From Phormidium tenue FACHB-1050 (lineage in GTDB: Bacteria > Cyanobacteriota > Cyanobacteriia > Pseudanabaenales > Pseudanabaenaceae), in NCBI RefSeq assembly GCF_014696925.1, contig NZ_JACJQY010000024.1:1-64000 (forward strand): a DNA stretch of 64,000 bases, given 5' to 3'. Of this stretch, positions 8,102 through 15,265 are shown one piece after another. Numbering within the stretch: the stretch's first letter is position 1; the number at the start of each line of letters is the position of its first letter. Under the pieces are notes generated by a model. The model was given only the letters and a program-made list of their open reading frames with translations. It was not told the origin of the DNA and searched no databases. Both the position numbers and the translations under genes were made by a program.

Positions 8102-8833
8102 ATGTCATCTACCATTGATCCACGTCGTCAAAGAGAGTTAGTCCGTTTGTTAGAACAGATGGGACTAGAACAATCAAAACTAGAGAGGATTAATCCTCAA
8201 GGTTTTGATTGGCTATTGATTGATCAATCTTTGGTACATCCCAGTTTTTCCAATACCTACAACAATGATCAGTTGGAGTTTGTGGGCGATAGTGTGCTGC
8301 GTTTATCAGTGAGTTTGTTTTTACAAGAAAGATATGGCGATCGCAAGGTGGGTGACTTAGCGGCTCTGCGATCGCATCTAGTCAGTGACAAAACCCTAGC
8401 CGAAATCGCAGGGATTTACGATCTCCAAAAATATGTTGTGGTTTCTAATGCCGCTCGTAATGACTCGCAAGCTCTGCGATCTCTATTAGCGGATGCCCTA
8501 GAAGCTTTAATGGCAGCACTATACATTAATACTCAAGATTTAGCTTTCATCCGTAAATGGCTCGATCCACATATGCAGCGTTTTGCTGAGGCTTTGTTGG
8601 CGATTCCTGCGCTGGGTAATTACAAAGTGGCTTTGCAAGAATTGACTCAAGGACGATGGAAACGTTTACCTGAATATCGCAATGTTGACACAGCCGCCAA
8701 CAATCCCAGCAACCTCTTTTCCGTAGAAGTATGGTTTGACGATCGCTGCTGGGGTAAAGGACAAGGCAAAAGCATTAAAGCGGCTCAACAGGAGGCGGCG
8801 GCGATCGCCCTTCAAGCAATGTCTCAGCTATGA
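8102..8833 (+). CDS. rnc: Ribonuclease III
   Basis: This 243-residue protein has the RNase III signature NDQLEFVGDSVL at 55-66 and the second acidic cluster LLADALEALMAALY around 130. A C-terminal double-stranded-RNA-binding domain (from about 165) ends in GKGQGKSIKAAQQEAAAIAL. It cuts structured RNA, including rRNA precursors and hairpins in mRNA. Length and domain order are normal for the family. It is monocistronic and is followed by a strong terminator. A palindrome in its short leader could allow self-cleavage control, as known for rnc in other bacteria; here that is inference. Confidence 0.95.
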   Translation: MSSTIDPRRQRELVRLLEQMGLEQSKLERINPQGFDWLLIDQSLVHPSFSNTYNNDQLEFVGDSVLRLSVSLFLQERYGDRKVGDLAALRSHLVSDKTLAEIAGIYDLQKYVVVSNAARNDSQALRSLLADALEALMAALYINTQDLAFIRKWLDPHMQRFAEALLAIPALGNYKVALQELTQGRWKRLPEYRNVDTAANNPSNLFSVEVWFDDRCWGKGQGKSIKAAQQEAAAIALQAMSQL

Positions 8834-8834
8834 A

Positions 8835-8865
8835 CAAAATAGGGGCGCAAAGCGCCCCTATTTTG
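8835..8865. terminator. rnc terminator
   Basis: A perfect 14-bp stem with tip GC-AAA-GC is followed by a T-rich tract (TTTTTTTTT at about 8866-8874), the classical form of an intrinsic terminator on the plus strand. Confidence 0.9.
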
Positions 8866-9032
8866 TTTTTTTTTTAAGATTTACGGAATAGGTGTATAAA
8901 TACTTAGCGTCAAATCGTAAATTTTTCTACAAATACAGGATAAGCGTCGTAATATTTCTTAGTGTACTAATTTCGTTCGTCTGATCAATTTTTAAGATTA
9001 GTGCTTCGTGTGGTAAGAAGGAGTCAAGAGTC

Positions 9033-10700
9033 ATTCTGATACTAATATCGATCCTAGCCGCCCTAAATGCTGTGGCAGCAATGTGGCTATTACTTTATGG
9101 GCTAAATGCTTATTGGCTCACTGCTGTCCATAAGCCTAAGCTTTCTCTACGGAAAAAACTTGTTTTTCCGCAACTTAATCCTGCACGAGAATACCAAGTT
9201 GCTCAAGCCGCAACATCATCACCCAGTTCAGGTGCGATTGCTGTCAATAATTTTGATAACTTCGATCAATTTCGCCTCGACAAACCGCTAATCAATAGCT
9301 TTTCCAGTTATGTGTTGGCAGTCGATCCATCTGAGTATCATGCGATCGCCTTAGAAGATTTACCAATTGTCACCATCCAGTTACCAATTTTTAATGAGCG
9401 CTATGTTTCGCGCCGATTGGTAGATGCAGTTTGTCAGATGGACTACCCACGCGATCGAATGCAAATTCAAGTACTTGATGACTCCATTGACGACACTCAA
9501 GCGATTCTCAGCGAAACTGTCCAAGAATACCAAAATCAGGGCTTTTGGATTGAATACGTCCATCGTGTCAACCGCTCTGGATTTAAAGCAGGCGCTTTGC
9601 AAGATGCAATGCCACTCGTTCAGGGAAATTATATTGCCATTTTTGATGCGGATTTCATCCCTTCAGCAAACTGGCTCAAGGATACAATTCGTCATTATGT
9701 AGAAAATCCCGATGCTAAGGTTGCCGTTGTCCAAACCCGTTGGGGACATATCAATTCTGAATATTCGTTACTTACCAAGTTGCAATCGACTGGGATTGAC
9801 GGACATTTTGCGATCGAGCAGCAAGCTCGATCGCAAAATGGCTATTTCCTAAATTTCAACGGGACTGCGGGTATTTGGAATCGTCAGGCAATTATTGATG
9901 CTGGTGGCTGGCACGCTGACACCTTAGCCGAAGACATGGACTTAAGTTATCGCGCTCAACTTAAAGGCTGGCAGGTTGTTTATGACAATAATATTGTCGC
10001 GCCTGCGGAGTTACCTGTTGCTATGCTTGCCTTCAAATTGCAGCAATTTCGCTGGGCTAAGGGCAGCATTCAATGTGCAAAGAAGTTAGTTGCTCAAATC
10101 TGGAAAGCTGATCTGAGTCTGGCTGTAAAATTTCAAGCCACCATGCATTTGACGGGATATTCGGCACATCCTTTAATGCTGCTCTTGGTTTTGCTCTCAA
10201 TTCCCTTGATGCTGCTTACGCCTGTTCATGCGAACGCCATGCGGATTTCCTTTGAGAGCATTTGGGTGATTTTTATGCTCCCTGCCACCTTTGGCCCCCC
10301 ATTTCTGTATTTCCATGCACAGCGCGAGTTATATCCTAAGTCTTGGCAGCGCCGCCTTGGTCGGATTTTCCTATTAGCTGTCCTTGGTACTGGTATTTCT
10401 TGGAGCAATAGCCGTGCAGTATTTGCTGGTTTATCCAATACAGGAGCAAATTTTCGACGCACACCCAAGTTTGATATTAAGCATAAAAGCGATCGCTGGG
10501 AAAATAAGGCTTATAAGATCCCCCTTGATGCCACTGCTGCGATCGAGATTTGCCTATCTGTTTACAGTACGATCGCCGCAATATTGGCACTTAGCAAAGG
10601 GCTTTATATAACCCTTCCATTTATGGTTTTGTATGCATTGAGTTATGCCTATGTTGGCGGACTTACTCTCTGGCAATCTTGGCAACAATCCCGTAATTAA
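9033..10700 (+). CDS. Membrane family-2 glycosyltransferase (cellulose-synthase-like)
   Basis: This is a processive GT2 enzyme. Counting from the GTG at 9072 (542 aa), the UDP-binding Asp pair is at 136-137, DAD at 192-194, EDMDLSYRA near 288 and QQFRW near 323; several membrane segments follow. It should build a beta-linked glycan or glycolipid at the plasma membrane. The first in-frame GTG (9072) cuts through a hydrophobic helix that continues upstream without a stop. An AAGGAG Shine-Dalgarno at 9018-9023 points to an ATT codon at 9033 (or CTG at 9036) as the real start, so I extended the gene by 13 codons. Confidence 0.85.
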   Translation: MLILISILAALNAVAAMWLLLYGLNAYWLTAVHKPKLSLRKKLVFPQLNPAREYQVAQAATSSPSSGAIAVNNFDNFDQFRLDKPLINSFSSYVLAVDPSEYHAIALEDLPIVTIQLPIFNERYVSRRLVDAVCQMDYPRDRMQIQVLDDSIDDTQAILSETVQEYQNQGFWIEYVHRVNRSGFKAGALQDAMPLVQGNYIAIFDADFIPSANWLKDTIRHYVENPDAKVAVVQTRWGHINSEYSLLTKLQSTGIDGHFAIEQQARSQNGYFLNFNGTAGIWNRQAIIDAGGWHADTLAEDMDLSYRAQLKGWQVVYDNNIVAPAELPVAMLAFKLQQFRWAKGSIQCAKKLVAQIWKADLSLAVKFQATMHLTGYSAHPLMLLLVLLSIPLMLLTPVHANAMRISFESIWVIFMLPATFGPPFLYFHAQRELYPKSWQRRLGRIFLLAVLGTGISWSNSRAVFAGLSNTGANFRRTPKFDIKHKSDRWENKAYKIPLDATAAIEICLSVYSTIAAILALSKGLYITLPFMVLYALSYAYVGGLTLWQSWQQSRN

Positions 10701-10734
10701 AAGAAAAGGACGCGCAAGCGTTCTTTTTTAGTTA

Positions 10735-10767
10735 AAAAGTAGAGGACGCTTAGCGTCCTCTACTTTT
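10735..10767. terminator. 15-bp hairpin between two glycosyltransferase genes
   Basis: This is a perfect 15-bp stem with tip GC-TTA-GC; a weaker hairpin (10700-10730) precedes it. Its right arm ends 3 nt before the ATG at 10771, which leaves no visible ribosome-binding site for that gene. Confidence 0.75.
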
Positions 10768-10770
10768 ATA

Positions 10771-11697
10771 ATGATCAGTATGTGGTCAATTGTTATCCCA
10801 ACTTATAATCGCTTACCAATCTTGCAGAAATGTTTGCAAGCTATGGAAGCACAAAACTTTACTCAATCCTATGAGATTGTGGTGGTTGATGATGGCTCTA
10901 CCGATGGCACGGTAGAATTTTTGCAAAGCCATGCTGATGAATTTCCTCACGTTCGTTTATTTCTGCAAAACCATGAAGGGGCGGCGATCGCTAGAAATAC
11001 AGGTATAGACTTAGCAAAAGGTGACACCATCGTATTTATTGATAGCGATCTTGTCGTTACGCCAGTATTTTTGTCAGCCCATGCTAAAGCTTTAGAAAAA
11101 GCTTCTAAAAGTGGTGATCGCGCCTTTACTTACGGGCTAGTAATCAATACCAGCAACTTTGACAATCCCACCTCTGAGAAAATTAAAATTCAAGATATTT
11201 CCACTGCTTTTTTTGCAACGGGTAATGTGGCGATCGCTAAGCATTGGTTACTTGAAGCAGGGAAGTTTGACACTAGCTTCCGTCAGTATGGCTGGGAAGA
11301 TCTAGAGCTAGGTGTGCGCCTCAAAAAATTGGGATTAAAACTAATTAAGTGTCCTGAAGCCGTTGGTTATCATTGGCATCCCGCCTTTACGATTGAGCAA
11401 TTACCACGCCTTGTTGATGTCGAAGCCCAACGCGGACGAATGGGGGTCGTCTTTTATCAAAAACATCCAACATGGCAAGTCAGGTTGATGATTCAGATGA
11501 CATGGCTCCATGTCATGCTTTGGGGCGTATTGTCGTTAGGTGGTCTGCTGAATGAGCGATCGCTACGTCCCTTACTTACATGGCTAATCTCACAAGGCAA
11601 GCCCCAACTCGCCCTCGAAATCGCTAGAATTTTCTTAAATTGGTACAACGTCAAAGGCGTATACGCCGCCTATCGAGAGGCACAGCACAGCCTATGA
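10771..11697 (+). CDS. Family-2 glycosyltransferase
   Basis: This is a 308-residue GT-A fold enzyme. It begins MWSIVIPTYNRLPILQKCL, with VVDDGSTDGT at about 36-45, NTGIDLAKGD at about 73-82 and a DSD metal motif at about 88-90. A GWEDLELGVRLKKLG helix near residue 175 is the usual GT2 acceptor-loop signature. It transfers a sugar from a nucleotide donor; the acceptor is unknown. It follows the membrane GT2 on the same strand, which suggests a shared envelope glycan pathway, but a terminator-like hairpin separates them. The start could also be the ATG at 10780, because no Shine-Dalgarno is visible. The stop overlaps the next start (ATGA). Confidence 0.88.
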   Translation: MISMWSIVIPTYNRLPILQKCLQAMEAQNFTQSYEIVVVDDGSTDGTVEFLQSHADEFPHVRLFLQNHEGAAIARNTGIDLAKGDTIVFIDSDLVVTPVFLSAHAKALEKASKSGDRAFTYGLVINTSNFDNPTSEKIKIQDISTAFFATGNVAIAKHWLLEAGKFDTSFRQYGWEDLELGVRLKKLGLKLIKCPEAVGYHWHPAFTIEQLPRLVDVEAQRGRMGVVFYQKHPTWQVRLMIQMTWLHVMLWGVLSLGGLLNERSLRPLLTWLISQGKPQLALEIARIFLNWYNVKGVYAAYREAQHSL

Positions 11698-11897
11698 AAG
11701 TTTCCCTCGAGTTTCTTTATCACTTTCATTGCGATCGCTGTCGTAAATGGTGGAGTCGTGCGGACATCGAGCCACAAGTTGGTGAACAGGTTTATTGTCC
11801 CTACTGCGGTCATGTGAATACTGTCGAAGTTGTGCAAACTTTTCGCAATGCGGCGCGTGGTGGTAGTTGCCTGAGTCAACGCCCTGACGAAAAGTAA
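11694..11897 (+). CDS. Small zinc-ribbon protein (67 aa)
   Basis: A CxxC...CxxC zinc ribbon (CDRCRKWW near residues 13-20 and CPYCGH near 38-43) makes up most of this protein, followed by a basic tail. Its ATG at 11694 overlaps the glycosyltransferase stop in an ATGA junction, so it is translated with that gene. The longer open frame starting at 11640 lies inside the glycosyltransferase and is unlikely. Such ribbons bind zinc and may contact nucleic acid or protein; the role here is unknown. Confidence 0.75.
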   Translation: MKVSLEFLYHFHCDRCRKWWSRADIEPQVGEQVYCPYCGHVNTVEVVQTFRNAARGGSCLSQRPDEK

Positions 11898-11930
11898 TAT
11901 ATAAAAAGTGCAAAACACTTTTTATATATT
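11896..11930. terminator. Terminator after the zinc-ribbon gene
   Basis: An AT-rich 15-bp stem (AATATATAAAAAGTG and its complement) with a CAAAA loop begins right at the stop codon. It lacks the GC-NNN-GC tip of most hairpins in this window. Confidence 0.7.
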
Positions 11931-11953
11931 CGAGTATACATTTTGGGCTTTAT

Positions 11954-12628
11954 ATGACTACTACCAATATTATTCTGGCGGGATATCTTGCAGGTGCATC
12001 TGATTACATACCGATCGCTAAGAAATTAGAAAAGAAGAATTTAGCGGCTACCGTCGTACCCTTGAAATGGTGGGACTGGGTTCCGACGGTGGGCGGTCGG
12101 TCAATTGCCCCTATCTTAGAGAAGCTTGACCAAACTGTAAATCTAGAATTAGAAAAATCAGGTGCATCGAAAGTAAATATCATTGCTCATTCCGCAGGGG
12201 GCTGGCTCTCACGGATTTATCTAGGCGATCGCCCCTATTACGACAAAGTTTGGAATGCGCGTTCTAAGGTAGCCAAGCTCGTTTGCCTAGGAACTCCCCA
12301 ACGTAGCCTCGAACCTTGGTCACTGCCAAATTTAGGCTTTGTTAATGACAATTATCCTGATGCCTTTTACGACGATATTGAATATATTTGTGTCGCGGGA
12401 AATGCGGTGCAGGGCAAAAAATATACACCAAAAAAATGGCTTGCCTATAGTAGTTATGAACTCACCATCGGTCAAGGGGATGTATGGGGCGATGGCATAA
12501 TTCCGATTGAGGCTGCTTATTTGGATGGAGCGAAGAATATGGCGATCGATGGTGTGTATCATTCACCGCGATCGGGTAAATGGTATGGCTCACAAGAAGT
12601 AGTTGATATCTGGGCAGAGTATCTATAG
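11954..12628 (+). CDS. Alpha/beta hydrolase, lipase-like
   Basis: This 224-residue protein has the serine-hydrolase elbow AHSAGGW at about 75-81 (Ser 77), preceded by an oxyanion-hole region near ILAGYLAGASDYIP. A late Asp (GDVWGDGIIP near 177-186) and His (GVYHSPRSG near 202-210) can complete the triad. It resembles plant and cyanobacterial PGAP1-like/triacylglycerol-lipase-type hydrolases. There is no signal peptide, so it is probably cytosolic or membrane-associated. The substrate is unknown. Its stop codon TAG lies in the TATAGC that begins a repeat element downstream. Confidence 0.8.
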   Translation: MTTTNIILAGYLAGASDYIPIAKKLEKKNLAATVVPLKWWDWVPTVGGRSIAPILEKLDQTVNLELEKSGASKVNIIAHSAGGWLSRIYLGDRPYYDKVWNARSKVAKLVCLGTPQRSLEPWSLPNLGFVNDNYPDAFYDDIEYICVAGNAVQGKKYTPKKWLAYSSYELTIGQGDVWGDGIIPIEAAYLDGAKNMAIDGVYHSPRSGKWYGSQEVVDIWAEYL

Positions 12629-12720
12629 CAAAGCAAGGTTTGGTTAGGACATAAACCCAGAAGATGAGTTGCGGCGCTTCGCGCCGCAACTCATCTTCTG
12701 GGTTTGGGTTTGTACTGGCT
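12624..12720. repeat. TATAGC-type element with a perfect 25-bp hairpin
   Basis: TATAGC at 12624 opens the element, followed by a TTAGGACATAAACCCA arm like that of the copy at 44605. The hairpin core at 12653-12705 has 25-bp arms with no mismatch and tip GC-TTC-GC. It directly follows the hydrolase gene and can act as its terminator, although there is no long T-run. Confidence 0.8.
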
Positions 12721-12824
12721 AATACCAATTCACGAGAGTGTTGTCACACTTTTGTGGATTGAAAACCAAACCCAGCAAAGGTTTTAAAGCTCAACATGAC
12801 GTAGCCATTTTGTGCTTTTGTAGA
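12720..12824. repeat. Composite inverted-repeat element, copy 2 (TATACCAA family)
   Basis: TAATACCAATTCAC starts this copy; it carries the GTGTTGTCACAC hairpin, the AAACCAAACCCAG spacer and a decayed GTAGCCATTTTGTG hairpin. Together with the element to its left it fills the 300-nt gap between the hydrolase and glk; no gene is visible there. Confidence 0.8.
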
Positions 12825-12928
12825 ATTTAGAGCGCTATTTGATGATCGCTGATTAAAAAAAATCGCCAGAGAGAATTAATCAAGTATTTCCATTACCTGT
12901 AGGCAATAAGATAAGATCCTCGATCGCC

Positions 12929-13978
12929 TCAAACAAAACTAGCGGCGTAAAGCATTGCCCCAATTAGTCCAACTTCAGGATTAAGCACAATATGGATGGG
13001 AATATCTTCTAAAACCGAGCTAACTCTTCCCTTGTTTTTCAGTACCTGTAAAAACGTTCCCTCCTGTAATAAAGGCAATATTTTGGGAGCAATACCACCC
13101 GCAATATATAAGCCCCCATTAGGAATTAGTTTCAATCCTAAATTGCCAACTTCGGCAGCATAAGCCTCTACAAACATTTGCATCGTTTGCGTGGCTAGGT
13201 GATCAATATTAGTCTCACTATTAACTCCACAATTTGTTAATGCTGCCTCGGCGATCACAGAAGCTGCACCAGAGGTGAGATCCCCTGCTTCCCATAGGCG
13301 CACCTTCTCAGCAATTTCTGCCGACTCGGGCGGAGAAACTTGGCGATCGCGTAAAAACTGATAAATCGCCACAATTCCTGTCCCTGAAGCCACGCGCTCT
13401 ACTGATACTCGATCATGGCGCTTGAGCAGATATTGCAATAATTCAATTTCTAGCGCATTCCTTGGGGCAAAATCAGTATGTCCACCTTCAGTGGGATACA
13501 CCTCATAGCGATCGCCATTCCATCCCAAATATGCCTCGCCCAAACCTGTACCTGCACCAATCACCCCAATCGGCGCTCTCTCTTTTACTTTCCCTTCTTG
13601 CAAAGTATATAAATCATGGGGATGTAATCCTAAAACCCCATAACCAACTGCCACAAAGTCATTAATTAAACTTACTTTGTCAATCTTGAGTTCCTCGGCA
13701 AGGCGATCACTATCAAAAAACCAACCGAGGTTAGTTAATTGCGATCGGCGATCGTTCACGGGGCCAGCAATCCCAAAACAAGCTGCTGTTATCTCTAGCC
13801 CTACACCTAAATTTATTTTGGCAGTTTCATTAAATTCGCGTAAAACATCTGAGAAATTAGCATAATTAGCACTAGCAAAGCGTTGTTCATATAAAACTCT
13901 AAATCCGTCAGCATTTTTTTCAGCAACCCGCACAAGGGTTTTTGTACCGCCAATATCTCCAGCCAAAATTATCGTCAT
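12929..13978 (-). CDS. glk: Glucokinase
   Basis: This 349-residue protein is of the bacterial Glk type (ROK/hexokinase superfamily) and phosphorylates glucose with ATP at entry to glycolysis and the oxidative pentose phosphate path. The phosphate-1 motif LAGDIGGTKT (4-13), the catalytic loop SLINDFVAVGYGV near 103-115, GAGTGLGEAY near 140-150 and the adenosine motif IAGGIAPKIL near 293-302 are all present. Length is normal. It stands alone on the minus strand. In cyanobacteria it matters mainly for dark or mixotrophic sugar use. Confidence 0.93.
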   Translation of the reverse strand: MTIILAGDIGGTKTLVRVAEKNADGFRVLYEQRFASANYANFSDVLREFNETAKINLGVGLEITAACFGIAGPVNDRRSQLTNLGWFFDSDRLAEELKIDKVSLINDFVAVGYGVLGLHPHDLYTLQEGKVKERAPIGVIGAGTGLGEAYLGWNGDRYEVYPTEGGHTDFAPRNALEIELLQYLLKRHDRVSVERVASGTGIVAIYQFLRDRQVSPPESAEIAEKVRLWEAGDLTSGAASVIAEAALTNCGVNSETNIDHLATQTMQMFVEAYAAEVGNLGLKLIPNGGLYIAGGIAPKILPLLQEGTFLQVLKNKGRVSSVLEDIPIHIVLNPEVGLIGAMLYAASFV

Positions 13979-14028
13979 TGCTTATTATTTCCTTGCCTAG
14001 TCATCTGAGCGTTCTGCTATTTAATTTT

Positions 14029-14085
14029 AAAGAACCAAATTTTTAGTAGCGCGGTTTTGCCGCGCTACTAAAAATTTGGTTCTTT
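14029..14085. terminator. 26-bp perfect hairpin between glk and the HEAT-repeat gene
   Basis: The arms 14029-14054 and 14060-14085 match completely around TTTTG. The sequence (AAGAACCAAATTTTT at the base, GCGCGG near the tip) belongs to the same family as 63796-63857 and 45805-45843. It could end transcription of the minus-strand gene that starts upstream at 14917. Confidence 0.75.
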
Positions 14086-14091
14086 ATTTTA

Positions 14092-14180
14092 GGACTTACG
14101 CAAAAGGACTTGAAGCTCTCATTTTATCGTAGGTGCAATTCATGAATTGCACCTACGATAAAATGATTTTGCGTAAGTTC
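14092..14180. repeat. Inverted-repeat element (MITE-like) with a 46-bp palindrome
   Basis: Terminal repeats GGACTTACGCAAAA and TTTTGCGTAAGTTC enclose a perfect 46-bp palindrome at 14120-14165 centred on CAATTCATGAATTG. The ends match the TTTTTGCGTAAGTCC seen at 53075-53089, so it looks like a small non-coding mobile element. No ORF is present. Confidence 0.8.
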
Positions 14181-14236
14181 TTTATTTTACGAATCGGCTG
14201 TAAAGCAATAAATTAAACCGCTTTACAGTTTCTGTA

Positions 14237-14917
14237 CTAATTAGTTGCCAACTGATCGATCGCATATTGAGCTGCTGCTGCTACCTGTGGATGGGCATCT
14301 TTAACTAAATAGTTCAAAGCAGAGAGGCTCTTTTCACAATTCAGATGTCCTAAAGCTTCCGCCAAACGTTGTCTGGTTAGCCAATCATCAGACTGGGCAA
14401 ACCGCAAAATTTGATCGACACAGCGTAAATCGCCTACTTCACCTAAAGCCGCGATCGCTGCTTGATGCAGCATAGTCTCAGGACTATCCAATGCTTGCAT
14501 TAGAGCATCATAGGCTCGCACATCCCCCAAATTTCCCAATGACACAGCCGCACTAAAACGGACTAGCCACTCAGTGTCTTCATAAAAAGCGCGTAACAAT
14601 GGCTCAACGGCTCGATTATCTTGCAAATAACCCATTGCTCCAGCCGCATCAGCCCGAATCCCATAGTCATTCTCAGTTTCTAGAATCCTTGCCAACACAG
14701 GGAAGCAGTCTTCTGTATGCTTTAAACCTAGCGCAAATACCGCCATCGAGCGAATCTGTAAGTTTTCATCATCAATTACCTTTAAAATCAATGGCACTGC
14801 TTCGTCAGGCGACAAATCTCGTAAAGATACCAAGGCGCGAAGGCGATCTCGTGAGTTTTCACTATCCAACTGTTGAGCGATATTGCTTAAATCTGGGATT
14901 TGATTGGAGGAAGACAT
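14237..14917 (-). CDS. HEAT-repeat protein (NblB / phycobilin-lyase-like)
   Basis: This 226-residue soluble protein consists of six or so HEAT/PBS-lyase repeats, recognisable by recurring (V/I)R..AA..LG.L.D units such as TEWLVRFSAAVSLGNLGD at about 117-134. In cyanobacteria such proteins include CpcE/F-type bilin lyases and NblB, which takes part in phycobilisome turnover. The length and the TEWLVRFS repeat fit NblB best from memory, but sequence alone cannot separate it from generic HEAT scaffolds. An nblA gene and the apc operon lie 17 kb away; the link is suggestive only. Confidence 0.8.
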   Translation of the reverse strand: MSSSNQIPDLSNIAQQLDSENSRDRLRALVSLRDLSPDEAVPLILKVIDDENLQIRSMAVFALGLKHTEDCFPVLARILETENDYGIRADAAGAMGYLQDNRAVEPLLRAFYEDTEWLVRFSAAVSLGNLGDVRAYDALMQALDSPETMLHQAAIAALGEVGDLRCVDQILRFAQSDDWLTRQRLAEALGHLNCEKSLSALNYLVKDAHPQVAAAAQYAIDQLATN

Positions 14918-15173
14918 AAAAAGCTCGTATTAAAATTCTAAGTATAGCGATCGCCCTTAACCAAAAGTAACAGAATCCTCCAAAACATTGCTAAAGAATA
15001 GCTTGCTGTCAAGATAGCCCGATCGGATGACAAAATATTTAAACTAAGTATGCTAGGATACATTCAGATTGGAATTTTATGTAGCTAATCTAGCAGTATC
15101 TAAAGCGATAGACAGTTATTTTGGGTAAGATCGATCCCATGTATCTGCCAAAGTTGTATAGAATTGTATAGAC

Positions 15174-15179
15174 TATAAT
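15174..15179 (+). promoter_or_regulatory. Candidate -10 box of the porin gene
   Basis: TATAAT lies 87 nt upstream of the porin ATG, after two TTGTATAGA-like copies (15154-15170). No well-spaced -35 box is obvious. The rest of the 348-nt gap 14918-15265 shows no gene. The start is set by GAGGAG at 15253-15258, 7 nt before the ATG at 15266. Confidence 0.35.
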
Positions 15180-15265
15180 CGATAGCGTAAGGGTCGATAA
15201 ACTCTACACTAACTGCATAAGCCAAACACACAAACTTAAAATTTACTCTCGTGAGGAGTGGAATA

